A stretch of DNA of 64,000 nt from Stichopus chloronotus (taxonomy: Eukaryota > Echinodermata > Holothuroidea > Aspidochirotida > Stichopodidae), in the NCBI GenBank assembly GCA_021234535.1, contig CM037840.1:2488421-2552420 (forward strand), read 5' to 3'. The notes under the pieces were generated by a model. That model searched no databases. It was not told where the DNA came from and was given only the letters and a program-made list of their open reading frames with translations. The position numbers were made by a program, and so were the translations under genes. Positions 1-11,753 of the stretch are shown here, in pieces; the first letter of the stretch is position 1; every line of letters starts with the position of its first letter.

Positions 1-372
1 ATATCCAACGAAAACTGTTAGGCCTATAGTCTGGCAAAATTAGCAATTGCGATCTTAACTATTCCGGGTAATATCATCACACAGTGGATGGCATGATACA
101 AACGTAGGGACTGACATTACAATAACAGTGGATATGCCGTCTTAATTGGCATTAAGTGTGTCACATACAATCTTAAGATAAGCTGTTATATTTCCTAATG
201 AGGCCTCCTTCTTCCACGTTACTGCTTGGAGATTTTAAGCTTTTGACGACCTGTAGTATGTTTCCATTCACTGGCATATACCACGTGATATAAATTGTTG
301 TTGGGACAGTTGAGATCATTTCAATATATATATACTCTGTGTTTTGTCTATTTTCCCCTAATTTGTTTGCAG
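1..372 (+). other. Upstream intron of CYP4 gene A
   Basis: This stretch precedes the first visible exon of gene A and ends in a pyrimidine-rich acceptor (ttgtttgcag, ag at 371-372). By comparison with gene B it should be the intron between the I-helix exon and the K-helix exon. I see no coding block or recognisable repeat in it apart from a short TA run near 327-333. Confidence 0.7.
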
Positions 373-510
373 GAAATGATCCCGACAAAACCATTACAAT
401 GAGTGACTTGCAAAAGTCGGAATACATGAATTGCGTCATGAAAGAGTGTCAACGAGTACTTACAACTGCCTCCTTCATTGGAAGGACGCTGGAGAGTGAC
501 AAACACTTGT
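373..510 (+). CDS. CYP4 gene A, K-helix exon (equivalent to exon 9 of gene B)
   Basis: The exon runs from acceptor tttgcag to donor gtatgt at 511. It is 138 nt, exactly the length of the paralogous exon at 14850-14987. It encodes GNDPDKT (first Gly codon split), then LQKSEYMNCVMKECQR, containing the ExxR salt-bridge motif of the K-helix, and ends SDKHL plus the first base of a Cys codon. The reading frame is open. Confidence 0.88.
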
Positions 511-1116
511 GTATGTACAGACTTCATCTAAATAAGATGATTATGCCTGTGATGATGATTATGAGGACGATCATGATAAAAGATTGCAATGATAATTGCG
601 TGATATCGATGAGATGAGGAGTGGCTTTTGAAATAATAAATTTTAATAATTTTTCCCTATGAAGATATTGATGATAACGTTGATGATGATGATAATCAAT
701 AATAAGTAATTAATGATAGTTCTGATATCAGTGAATGTTGATAATGACAAAGATGAGTAAAACGAGAAATATGAGAATGATCATTACCACGACGTGATGG
801 TGATGACGATTGTGAGGCTGATTATGTTGGACCCTCGAAACGTGTTATCTGTGATTGCATTTCCTCAGGTGGAACCGTCTTACCGAAAGGTACTCCACTA
901 TTAGTGGGGCTTTACTGGCTTCATCGTGATCCTAAATACTTCCCAAATCCAGACAAATTTGACCCTGATCGGTTTCTGCCAGAAAACTGTGAGAATCGAC
1001 CAAATTTTGCATTCCTACCATTCTCTGCTGGACACAGAAATTGCATCGGTGAGTAATCAAAGGATAAAAGCAAGCGAACAAACAAACAAAAGCAACTTAA
1101 GGAAAACAACAACAGC

Positions 1117-1190
<74 letters not shown>

Positions 1191-1705
1191 ATATACAGTG
1201 AATCTTAGGCTTTGATAAAATAAGGAATTATATGGTCAAGCCATGTTCAATGCCAACTATTAGATCTTTAACTCTCGTCAAATATTTTTTTGATCACGTT
1301 ATGGTAACGTGGACTTTAATTGATGTTGAAATGACAGCGTAACACTCGCTCCGATCACGACAAGCATTTATGTGTGGTTCGCCTTTCAATCCCAGTAGCC
1401 TCAGTGATGTGCACAGTAACAAACGGAAAAAATATAACAATAGTTTAAGAGTTCCATCCGTTTCATTGAATCATTTTGGAAATGTAAGAAATAAACTTAA
1501 TTCATGAATTCATTATCAATATCTGTTTTTGATATCAACAGGACAAAAGTTCGCACTGTTGGAGCAAAAGGCGATGATGGTGTCAGTTCTGAGAAAGGTC
1601 AGATTCACTACCACTCAAAGCTTCGACGAGCTGGGATTGGTTTACGAATTAGTTCTCCGAGCATCTAAAGGCATCTACCTCAAGATTCATCTCCGAGATT
1701 ACTGA
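373..1705 (+). CDS. Cytochrome P450 family 4 (CYP4V-like) gene A, 3' end only
   Basis: Three spliced exons (373-510, 869-1048, 1542-1705) encode the C-terminal third of a family 4 cytochrome P450, a membrane-anchored heme monooxygenase that in animals usually omega-hydroxylates fatty acids. Seen directly: K-helix ExxR as ECQR, the HRDP and FDPDRF region, the heme signature [10 protein letters not shown] with its Cys codon at 1042-1044, and a C terminus ending LRDY before TGA at 1703-1705. All three exons stay open and their phases agree (1, 1, 1). Introns contain a GAT-rich tract and a (CAA)n microsatellite. An AATAAA at 2608-2613 is a possible but distant poly(A) signal. The first eight exons would lie left of the window, so whether the whole gene is intact is unknown. 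Substrate is not predictable from this part. Confidence 0.9.
511..868 (+). repeat. GAT/ATG-rich low-complexity intron of gene A
   Basis: The intron between the K-helix and heme exons is filled with imperfect gat/atg trinucleotides (about 530-830). The intron at the same position in gene B (14988-18241) also contains such tracts, strongly expanded, so the low-complexity seed predates the duplication of the two genes. Confidence 0.7.
869..1048 (+). CDS. CYP4 gene A, heme-binding exon
   Basis: The acceptor is tttcctcag (ag 867-868) and the donor gtgagt starts at 1049. The exon is 180 nt. It encodes the GTVLPKGT strand region, LHRDPKYFPNPDKFDPDRF (aromatic/PERF region) and [14 protein letters not shown], with the axial heme Cys at 1042-1044. 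The frame is open, in contrast to the paralogous exons of genes B and C. Confidence 0.92.
1105..1191 (+). repeat. (CAA)n microsatellite
   Basis: About 87 bp of caa trinucleotides, with one cag interruption near the start, lie in the last intron of gene A. Open frames across it on both strands (poly-Thr or poly-Leu) are products of the repeat and not genes. Confidence 0.97.
1542..1705 (+). CDS. CYP4 gene A, terminal coding exon
   Basis: The acceptor is gatatcaacag (ag 1540-1541). The exon completes the Gly after the heme Cys, continues QKFALLEQKAMMVSVL (L-helix) and the beta-4 region SFDELGLVYELVLRAS, and stops with TGA at 1703-1705. It is 164 nt, the same as in gene B. The next 100 nt of 3' UTR are also closely shared with gene B (18847-18945), which marks a recent duplication. 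Confidence 0.92.
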
Positions 1706-2154
1706 ATCTATTACAAGACTGATGACGTTACAATTGATTTTATGGCTCATAATAAGTCATTGGTCAATAAGTCATAATAACTTCGGAAGTAATATAAATG
1801 CAACATTGATTGAAAGATTTTAGGACCGATTCCAGCACAATATCAATCTGTCTGTTGAGTTGCAAGTATTGGCAATGAGTTTAAAGTATACAGATCATCG
1901 ATTTCATGAACTGAGGTCTTAGTCGAGTCTGATTTATTGGAGGCATATATAGTTTGGCCAGTGATAGCCTGGAATCTACTACGCTAGTTCATAAAATTAT
2001 TTTTAAATTTTTAGTGTTGCTAAAGTTCTCTCACATGTTGAGAGAGTAGTCGCAATGTTACCCCTAACTAGATATAAATTTCTACACAAAATATGTCCTT
2101 CGGATCTATCTTATGCTTCTTTTTGTAAATGGTTTATAAGCACCGTACATATTG

Positions 2155-2365
2155 TAACAGGGAATTTACCCCCTGTAACCGATGGTACCTGTTGGAACAG
2201 GTATAATTTACCTAATAGGCAGATGACAGGTACCAAATTGTTTTTGGGATGTATTACCTGTTGAAATCAGTTAAAAGCAACTAGCACCTGTTCATTACCT
2301 GTTGTTACCTATTAAAACCAGTTAAAATGTTAACAGGTATCAGGTGGAATTTTCTCCTGGAATCA
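2155..2365. repeat. ACCTGTT-rich palindromic element (MITE-like)
   Basis: About 210 bp in which ACCTGTT or its complement AACAGGT recurs at least eight times. Both ends carry related sequence in inverted orientation (left aacagggaatttacc, right ggtggaattttctcctgg). The layout suggests a short non-autonomous element with internal subrepeats. No clear target duplication was found. Confidence 0.45.
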
Positions 2366-3039
2366 CAATATACACAGGACTTGACCACATCCTTCAACAG
2401 TCAGTGTTAGTCTCAATTGTGGCACATATATTTGATACAACCTTTCTTAGTTTTATGTTAGCTTGTCCAAGTACGTATTCACAACATCGGTGTATATGGT
2501 GGTGCGTTATATAGTTTTTTAACAAAGTTTTTATGTAGTTTAATTGAGATGTGAATTTTTAGATTGACAGATTTAAATCTTTCCTCTCTTTACATTTGGA
2601 AATAAGAAATAAATGATTGCACTGAATGTAAATGTAGTTGGCTGAGTAAAATAGTACATATGTTTATATTCCTTCTAACTTACACGGGACTTTCTTCGTT
2701 AATGTGTAATTGATTTGTAAGTTTTGTTGGAATGTCAGCAACCTTTCGAGAACATTTCAAGGAACAACCATAACCAACAATTTGCTTAAAAAGCGTTGTT
2801 TCTTCTGTTATTAGATGTGCACAACTAGTCCGTGACATTGCCTGTACAGCGTTATATTGAGCTCGGTGTTACATACGAATAATGCACTGATGTTAATTTG
2901 ACCGAGCTCAATCTAATATGAAACATTGTACAATGTCCTCGTACATACACATATCTTAAGTACATAGAGTGACTGTGTATAGTCATATATCGATATTTTT
3001 GTATGCAAGGAGTACCACAGTCACTTAAGGCACTATCGG

Positions 3040-3108
3040 CCGGGTGCCTGCCGATCTCGTAACGGGTCACGGTATCGGGTCATTTTCATGAACCGGACAG
3101 GCACCTGG
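3040..3108. other. Hairpin with 11-nt arms
   Basis: The arms ccgggtgcctg (3040-3050) and caggcacctgg (3098-3108) pair with one mismatch around a GC-rich loop that contains cgggtca twice. No function is evident. Confidence 0.5.
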
Positions 3109-4804
3109 CTCATTTTTAATATTACATTATTTTCATAATTAGGAGTTAAAATCAGTCCCGGCGTCGGACATCGAAAAATCCGCTGATATCCAGACAATGT
3201 GCCACCGGGTACACCGTCCGGGCAAGACCATCGTCATTGTTAACAGCTGTCCTCTCATCCCAAAGTTTTACATTTCGATATTTGCAACATATCCAATGCA
3301 ATGGCAGTCTATTAATGAATTGCTCGTTGCTCAGTTGCCAAGATTGAACACTGCCATCACCGTTGGACTTGATTGAAATATGCACGAAGTCTCTTTCCTT
3401 TAGGGTTGTGCCTGGTCCCCTAGAAATCGGGCAAATCGGCAGGGTGCCGGGGCTAAATGTGACCTAGACATGACAGTATGTACATCTTACAAGTGCAACA
3501 GTGAAGCAATAAACTCGTCAATCCGTTTTGATAACGAGTGGTCACGTGAATCAATGGTATGTCAAACCGAAGATTATTACACAACACTTACGTGTTCAAT
3601 TTAAATTCAGACATGTGCACTCTGTGATGGGACTACTCATCGAACGAAAGTCCGAAGTGCTAAAACGGATAACGTGCAGTTTATCTTGTAACAATGAGTG
3701 TTAGTTATGATGAATTTTTCATGAACCTCCTCTAGGCCTTAGGCCTCCCACAGATACAAAAAACGCTGTTCACTTCCAGAGTGCTGCAGGTAGACCACTC
3801 TCGTAGATATTTTTGTTGATCAGGAATCTAAGGTCCAAATCAGGCTACATTCCGGGACTTGCAGTCATTAGTTGCTGGGCCTTTTCTTGCCGCGGTTAAG
3901 ATCATGTGCTAAAACTTACACGATGGTGGGCAGAGGTTGACGTTGTCACCGAAAGTGCGGTGCTCATTCAGTTGGTCTTTAAGTTGTCTCGTGATATCTT
4001 TAATGCCAGCTTGTTGTTTGATTACTTAGAGCTAGTGCATGGGCCTGTACAACTGATACGATGTAGAGCATATGGAACCACTACTTCAGAGAAATCCAGT
4101 TGGTCAATATTTCCATGTTTTTAGACGTAATCACTAAAAAAGTTGGAGCGTGAGTTGTCAGTCGTGTAATAGACAACAATTTTCTGTTCAACCTGTCGTT
4201 AAGCAGCAGCCGTTTCCAGGTGGAGCAACAAAGGCCTGCAGTTGCCTACCTCGTCGGCATTCAGCTGTTGACGGAGCGGTCTCGACTCTAAGACAGAAGG
4301 ACTTTTAACAAATTGAGTCGTTGATGCGCCCCATGGTTGTTTGATGTAGATAAGAATATCACGAATCGCCTTCTTTGTTGCTTGTCGTATTAACGCAATC
4401 ACGAAAATTTACATTTTTGGTTGTTAAGTTGGGTTTCACGTGAACGAACGTGGTAGTGACTTTAGGTTGTTAATAGCAACGCGTAATGGGTTTTCTTCGT
4501 CTGCCATGTGGGTCCCTGCAAAGAAATCCCAAAGATGCTATGCTGACAACCCCCCCAAAAAAAGTATCAGCTGGCAAAAGGTCAACTATGCAAGCTGCTA
4601 TTGTTTATCCAAACCTAAACAATAATCCTGGCTTTCATAACATTCCAATCAACTATAAGACTCACAACATAAAACTGAACTGAACTAAACGACTTTAGGA
4701 ATCGAGAAGATCAAGTTTTGTTAGTAGATAACTAATAGAAACGCACTGCCTGAGAGAATAAAAGCAACACAACACGTGTCCGATATCTCTATCGCATTTT
4801 CAAC

Positions 4805-4976
4805 ATGATATCATCGATAAAAATCGCACTTTATCTGGTAATTTTCAGTTGCATCTGGTTTTTATTCTTCGCCTTATGGAACTATTACTGGTGGAGGTAC
4901 AAACTGAGGCATATCAAGGGCCCCACGCCAGTCCCTGTCATAGGCAACCTAAGACAGTTTGGAAAAACCAACGTAG
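4805..4976 (+). CDS. CYP4 gene B exon 1 (membrane anchor)
   Basis: ATG at 4805 opens 57 codons plus one base. The first 35 residues form a hydrophobic anchor (LYLVIFSCIWFLFFALW), followed by basic YYWWRYKLRHIK and the Pro-rich hinge GPTPVPVIGNL typical of microsomal P450s. Donor gtaagt starts at 4977. The start is supported by its match to MTSSVKIGLYLV in gene C. Confidence 0.88.
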
Positions 4977-5059
4977 GTAAGTCCGCACCTCGTTAATAGA
5001 AAAAATTAATTAAAAATTTCGCCCTTTAGCACTCGACTATTCAACAAGGGTGGTGAAAA

Positions 5060-5073
5060 ATGGGGGGGGGGGT
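5060..5073 (+). repeat. Poly-G run in intron 1 of gene B
   Basis: About ten consecutive G residues. Similar runs recur in the window near 7450, 7950, 19700, 23550 and 28110 and in every 3.85-kb unit of the right-hand array. Confidence 0.9.
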
Positions 5074-6295
5074 CAAACGCGAATTATTAAGTAGTTTTAG
5101 GGGAATAGCCGACAGACAGAAACGGAACAAGAGTCTGGATGGTATGAGCATATCTCATTTCATTCATAGGAATTTTACGGGGAAAACTTGATGACTATAA
5201 AGCCGTTTGATAATATCTGACCTCCATTGCAGGTTGGAGCGTCGAAAAGAGTTAATGCGAATTGCGTTTAACAGAGTGGGTGGGAAGTTCGCAAGAATGG
5301 AATCTGTAGGTAAAAGGGCACTTTGGAGATAATTCTTATCATGTAAAGTGAGTGTGCGTAGCTGATAGAACAATGGATTCCAATGTGCCCGGTAGTCTGA
5401 GTTCGCACAAGTATCGACAGACTTCGTCCTGGAGAAGAAGCAAGGAGTTAATGGTACATTTTGGCAGGTCAAACAATATTGCAGTATGAAATGTGAGGTA
5501 GTATAATCGAATGATAATCAGTACGCAAGGAATATATGAACCTCTTTATACAATGCCTCAACTCCACGTGATACAGAACACATAACGTTATCTGAATTAC
5601 GGTTCAGTACCACATGGACAGTAACACCTAGTTATTTAGTGTTTACTTTTTGATCGATTTCCATTTTGTCAATAAAAATACAAAAAGAGGGCAATCCACA
5701 GAGTTGCGTATCTCATCGCCAACATGCATTGATTTCAGTGCAGGGCCTGCACATGAGGATTTGTAATAGTTTATTGCATCCACATCTCACAGAAACCTAG
5801 TTCCTGGCACTGATTCTACACTAGAGCCAAATGTTCTTCAAACATAAAATGGTGGAAAGCAGAACCGAACATAAAATGGTAATACCTGTATTGATATCTA
5901 ATGTAATGTAGGAAACTAAGGCCTACAGGCTGGTGCCACTACTTAGGCTAAAGTAACGATAACAATACTGGCTCATAAGTGTCTGTGTATTTTACGCTAC
6001 GTAATGCAATTGGGTTATTCCATATACGTTAGGCTTACTGGTTACAGTTAGGGCAGGATATGAGAGCATTCCTATATGGGTTATATGCATATTAGTCTCC
6101 TGTTTACCTGTGCCGGACCTGGTTCTGCTACAATTATTGTTTGACTAAAAAATAACGTTCTCATAATTTGCAGGAATGTTCAAAGACATTACCCACAGGG
6201 GCTAGTTCTGCTAAAGTTGTTTTGGATAAGGTTACAAGGTGGTGTCTATTCACCCGGATGCCGGCTCTATATATTTTTTTACCAAACAATCATAC

Positions 6296-6770
6296 AATTT
6301 CACCAGTTTACTGTAAGAGTGATGTACTGTATCTTCGTTACTGTGTTCATAGGAGCAGCCTTGCAAAATTTTGCGTATAATGCTTCATTAGCTCTCAAGA
6401 TATGCTGGAAATACAATTCTTGAGACAAAACTAGCTTTCTCAGATATCACCACTAAAATTTCACTGGATTTACTGTTACATTAATATTATGTTGACAAGT
6501 GATGTGTTCTCAGGTAAGTCTTTACAAAGCTTTCAGTTGATTGGATTGGTCTAATAGTTCTCAAGGTGTGCTGGAAATACAAATTTTAGGGCAAAACTGG
6601 CTTTTTTTTTCTAAAAAGTCAGCAAATTTCACTGGATTTTACCATTACAGTAATAAAATGTCAAACAATGTGATTTCAGGTAAGTCCTTGCAAAACTTTA
6701 AGTTAATTGGTCTAATGGTTCTCAAGATATGCTGGAAATACCAATTTGGGGGCAAAATTGGCTTCTTTCT
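6296..6770 (+). repeat. Three-copy degenerate tandem repeat, about 163 bp
   Basis: Copies start at 6296, 6457 and 6625 with the shared opening aatttcac. Each includes a caggtaagtc-like segment (weak in copy 1), a gcaaaacttt-like segment, and ctcaagatatgctggaaata (at 6394, 6560 and 6721). The copies are diverged. The repeat lies in intron 1 of gene B and has no coding meaning that I can see. Confidence 0.8.
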
Positions 6771-7424
6771 AATTTTTTTTATTTATTTATGCATTTTTTA
6801 TTGGTACTATATTCTATTTTGTTTTAATTTTTCTCATATTTTTATGTCTTATGGGTTTAACAGAGGGTAATGGTCCCCCTTTGTCCCTCTGGCTATGTCG
6901 GTGCTGTTTATTCTTGAGTCTGCCCTGCACCGTATTTTCCAAAGGAACAGTATTCAAAAAGTTGCGAATGATAGCTAGTCTGCTTGTTCTTCGTTTCATT
7001 TGTTTAACAATGATATCGTAAACGAGGACCGTAAATAAGTATTTCATAAGGGTCGAGTTTTACTGCAAAATAATGCATTTTATTGTAAGATAATGGCATA
7101 ATGGTCACATGAAAGCGCTACAACAACTAGGGAAACTTCAAATCAACATCAAAAGTATCTCGGAGATTGAACAAGAGATAAAGACATCTTTCTATTAATT
7201 CTACCACCCTTGAAGCAAGAGATATTGTGTGGATTGGATTAAGTCACAATCGTGGTTGGTAAAACAATAACATTGGTACATTATTCAAGAATCTGTTTTG
7301 TTTAGTCTGTACAGATACAATAGAATCGTTGTCAACACTGTACTTGTTCTACCGTCACCAAATGTTATGTAGGAACAAGCGGTCTGAAAGTAGGGGTTGG
7401 TTAAGGGTTTTGGGAGTTGATGAG

Positions 7425-7997
7425 CAGTGGCGTAGCCAGACTTTTTCATCTAGGGGGACTGAGGGGGGGGGGGGAGGGTTGAAGTAAGGGGAAGCAGTAA
7501 TGACACTATTTAAGAGGAGCGCCACCATCGGTTGGCGCGTAGCACACAGATTGAAGGAATCGGCACTGCCCAGTCTGTCTGTGTTGTGAGTTCCAGCTAA
7601 CATTTTTTTAATTTTTTTTAACACAGTTTCAGAAATTTACATTTCCACTACGAATGGTGTAGAGTTGATGATAAGAGAATAACATTTATAATTCACTGGT
7701 GGATATCAACATGTAATTATTATTTATGCTGCATGTAAAAAGAGGGACCTGCTAGCGTCTTAGCCATATGGTCGATGCCAAGGACTATCGGATACGTAGG
7801 CTTCTGCGTTGTACGTTTGTGAAGTTTTCAAAACGTTAGTCGTATAAAGATGTCAAAACTCCATTGTCAGTAACCTTTTTCCATGCAAATGCATTCTTGT
7901 CTTATACAAATTTTGGCCTATATTTTTTTACCTTCGAATTTCATTTCCGGGGGGGGGGGGTCGGGGAGAATATATGCCCCCGCCGGTTACGTCACAG
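7425..7997. mobile_element. hAT-like MITE in intron 1 of gene B
   Basis: The element starts CAGTGGCGTAGCC and ends with the imperfect inverse GGTTACGTCACAG (10 of 13 positions pair). It is flanked on both sides by the identical 8-mer ttgatgag (7417-7424 and 7998-8005). An 8-bp target duplication and a CAGTG terminus are what hAT-superfamily elements produce. At 573 bp, without a transposase frame, it is non-autonomous. Poly-G runs lie near both ends. Confidence 0.75.
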
Positions 7998-8201
7998 TTG
8001 ATGAGTATTAATATTGGGGTTTAAGATATAGGGTTACCGTTAGTTTTACACTTTTCAGAATCCTTACTTTTTTCTTTCCTTCTTAGTCACAACAAATATT
8101 AGGGTAGGGATTGGAGCGAGGTTGTATTGGGTACAAGCTAGTCACTTCTTTAACATGTATTCGTGTATATCTACATCAATCATATGTGTTCCATCTTGCA
8201 G

Positions 8202-8314
8202 ACTTTTTCAAGGCCCTCACCAAATGGTCTGAGGATTACCGACCAAGCGGTAGCTTTGCTATGTACATGGGTTGGAGACCAAAGATATTAGTTATCAACG
8301 CAAAAGACACCGAG
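8202..8314 (+). CDS. CYP4 gene B exon 2
   Basis: The acceptor is catcttgcag and the donor gtaaca starts at 8315. It encodes DFFKALTKWSEDY, then SFAMYMGWRPKILVINAKD, the A-helix and beta-1 region of family 4 P450s. The frame is open and the length of 113 nt equals the gene C counterpart. Confidence 0.88.
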
Positions 8315-10876
8315 GTAACAACAACAAATGTGTTTTTGGATTTCAGTGTTTTTTTTCAGTGATTCCAATCGTTTTGTGTGTAGATGATGTTGATAAGGTA
8401 GAATATGTTTGACAGGGCAAAGCTAATCGGTTGTAACATGTTTAAGGGTTTTAAAGGTAAATGAGGTATTGTTCATGGAATAGTCAGTCGCCCCACAGTC
8501 GTGGTGGTGAGGGCATGCCAACGTATAATATTTTGACCCATAAACCGCAGTTATTCGAAACGTATTTAAGAGACATTTATTTGTAGCGGTGGAGAAATCT
8601 AAATAAACAGCCGCTTGGAATGTTCGAGGGCTCTTCAAATGAGTTTGTAAATTCCATCGTTCCATGATGCGCATGGCTAAACGTGCCCCCTTATTCCTGG
8701 GATTAACTTATTTAATAAGTGCGACGAAACAGTCGCACAAAAAAAAGTGTAGTCATTGATATAGAGAAATATTACCAGCAATATCTGGGGCCACGTCTGA
8801 AAGGGGATGTAAACTGGAAAGGAATGTGCCAATAATTATGTACCATATAGGTCGCAGAAGGGTGGAATGTGGACTATATGACCTATCGTAGGACCATTTT
8901 ACCCATATAATACCCAGATAGGTGCTATGGCGACTAAATTAGAGTAATGTAATTTCAGGTCTACCCTTAAGTTTGGTTCTTTTCTGTTTCACACTTGGTC
9001 AAACACAACAAAACCTAATACAAATGCTAATTGAAATTTGAACTGGCGTCAACCTGTTTAGCACGCTGTGCACTATGTAAAATCAGTGTAGACCTATGTA
9101 GATACATGTCATGAGTACCCATTACCATACATATATAGTTATATTCATATTTGTCACGGCATCTCCATTCATAGAGTCATGTAATCGTATTCTTAATTAC
9201 AAGGTAATTAAAAGTCTCAGGGATTAGTTAATCGTACCTACTGCGGGAGTATTACTCACCTGGCAGGTAGGCATATGTTTGTGTAAGTATTATTGTTCTT
9301 GATAAATAAGAGGGTTGTGATACACATTTAGTACGTTGAGATCAATTCACTCATTTACCTTGTCTATCCTATGTGAGCAAAAGCAAGTTAACAATACATT
9401 GCTTAAGAGCAGAGTAATTTTATGTTTTGTTTTGTAATCTGGGTACGCAAATCCCATTGCCTAGTTAGCGCCTGATTCAATGACCTGGCTACGTGGGACC
9501 TGCAGTGCTGGAAGAAACTCTAACCCCCTCGGACAGGTTGATCCCAGATTTTACAGATCGACTTGTTGTTTAGAATTCCATTCCCCTGAACCTAACTTGT
9601 GATTATACCTTTCTACCTAACCTAGTTGAGTTTTCATAACAATGTCTTACAATGCAAGGAAAATACTACATAAACAATATTTGTTTTAGAATAAATAATA
9701 AACTAGTGAGACTGATATAGTGCTACAAAGAGTTCGCATGTAAAGACCTACAGTCCAAGCAGGTCCCTTATCATCCACGGTGGAAACGACAGCTGGGACC
9801 CATTGGGCAATGTGATTCCTAGTTATCCCATATGAGCCCCATATGAATAGGCCACCTGCATCCCACATATCAGTCTAGAAACACCCATCAGCTGTCCATC
9901 TGCATTTGCATTTAATTGCTTTCTTCCAAATACGAAAGTATAAAGTTTAGCCTAACAAAATGGTTTAACCTAAGAAAATAAATTAAAGTAAAATCCAGAT
10001 AACCATTGACAACACAATAATTATATGTGTGCGACCAAAAGCAAATCAATTATCATTTGTGTAATGAACACATTACTTGGTACACCGAAATCTGATTAGC
10101 AGTAAGTAATATATGAAGTAAACTATACCCAAAAAACTGATTCAGAAGGAGTCTAATTTATAGTGATTTGTTCTCGTTCGAATAGTTAGCAAACTCAGCT
10201 GCTTTGTTGATGTCAATTACATATTTTTGTCCATGGGGATGGCAAGTAATATCCACTGTCATTGATCAGCCAGAAACTCCAACAGGGAATTGAGTGGTTG
10301 GAAATGAATTCCTGCTATACGTTGATTCACAATTAATGAGGCCCTTGTCGAAAGTTGCCACTGGGTTGGAGGGAACTGGGGTCAAAGACTGATTTATGGT
10401 CAGTATAAGGTGCAATTTCAAAGTTTTTTAGAGGTGATTTCATCAAAGTTCAAACGTCACTGCACTGTAACCTTTCTTAAGTAACAAACCAAGAAAATTG
10501 AATGTTTAAATAGATATTAAAGGAGGGAAGAGATTGTTCCTCATTGGTCTGGAAAAGGCGAGGGCGTTACCGAATCTATTTTATCTTCCATACTCAGTCA
10601 CACATTTCTGCCTGTTTGCATGGTACATAATATCCCCTGCCATCATATACGATACAGCTCAATAGAACTTAGATATCTGATGTCTCATTGACCTCGACAT
10701 TAATTGCTTCCTGAGTGGGGCAGAAATACCGTGAGGTGGTACAAATAACCTGGAGCGACGAGACTGGTAAAAAAACGTTCCACCCTTAGGCTTAGTTTTA
10801 ATGTGGTTTGATAAGCAAGATTATCACGACTTCAGATCAGCATTTAGTATAGGAAATTGTGTGTCTTTCATTGCAG

Positions 10877-10954
10877 AGCATTCTTCGTGATACAAGTATC
10901 GAATTAAAAGCTCATCAGTATAATTTGCTGAGATCCTGGCTGGGAGATGGCTTG
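10877..10954 (+). CDS. CYP4 gene B exon 3, with altered 3' border
   Basis: The acceptor is tttcattgcag. It encodes SILRDTSIELKAHQYNLL and WLGDGL, the B/B' region. The only good donor, gtaagt at 10955, ends the exon in phase 0. Exon 4 begins C-AAA-GGG and needs phase 2, as in gene C, where the exon is eight nt longer and ends GTGCTGAG. The gene B border has apparently shifted or been shortened, so correct splicing gives a frameshift. Confidence 0.75.
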
Positions 10955-11562
10955 GTAAGTGAAAATCAGCAACATCACGTTTGTTGAGGTTATTCTGCAT
11001 TCCTTTTTAGTTTAGTTTTAGACGAATACTTCTTGTTCTTCAGAGAGATGTGACGTTAGTGCAAAACCCGTGATGGAAACATTCCGATTAAAAAGTACAG
11101 AGGAAAATTCCCCCTTCCAAAAAGGAAAGAAAAGAAAAACGGCCAGAACGGTAGACCATCTGTTGAGTGTCATTTTGTTTTGTTTTTGCCTTGAAGGGAA
11201 GCTCTGATGTAATCATTGACGCATGGAATGAACATGAAGACATTCCTGAAAGTTATTCTTGGAAGCAAGAGAACAAAAAAGTCAGAAAAGGAGAAGATGA
11301 GATGAGAAGATGCTGAGAAATGTGAAGGGAATAACAAATCCTTATTGATTAAGTATAATAACGTGACATACGTGACAAGTTACGAGTTTGCAGTACTTGA
11401 CCAATTATCATCCATCCGGTTGCTTGACTGGCTCAATATCAACATAGTTACAAAAAAAGGGATTTCAATATTGACTGTTGTTAGTAAAAATATGCACATG
11501 TGTGGTAGGAGCGCACATTGTACTTAGTTACAATCATGGTTCCGTTACTATCCTGGTTTCAG

Positions 11563-11753
11563 CAAAGGGCAGAAATGGAGCTTCAGACGGAAATTGTTGA
11601 CGCCATCCTTTCATTTCTTCATCTTGGAAAGATTCTTCCCCACCATACACGAACATGCCTCATTGTTGGCAGACCGGCTGTTCGGTTTAGCAGGTTCTCA
11701 AGAAGTCAACATCTGCCCTCTAATAAATTCGAGTTCTTTGGATACAGCACTTG
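11563..11753 (+). CDS. CYP4 gene B exon 4 (C-helix)
   Basis: The acceptor is ctggtttcag and the donor gtaaga starts at 11754. It is 191 nt, as in gene C. It encodes KGQKWSFRRKLLTPSFHF, including the C-helix WxxxR motif that contacts a heme propionate, then ILERFFPTIHEHA and a stretch ending SLDTAL. The frame is open. Confidence 0.9.

Larger units (their letters stand above)
1706..4804. other. Intergenic region between CYP4 genes A and B
   Basis: This holds the 3' UTR of gene A (similarity to gene B ends near 1804), a palindrome-rich element at about 2155-2365, and a hairpin at 3040-3108. Open frames here are short, lack splice support and resemble nothing I know. The last 60 nt before the gene B ATG contain an A-rich gaataaaag stretch near 4755 that could be a weak TATA-like element; this is speculative. 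Confidence 0.6.

Noticed and set aside
921..1201. Open frames of poly-Leu and poly-Thr on both strands
   Set aside because: They are translations of the (CAA)n microsatellite and of the heme exon in wrong frames.
4199..4625. Short frames just upstream of gene B as a separate gene
   Set aside because: Under 70 codons, no splice support, no recognisable motif, and frames on both strands overlap.
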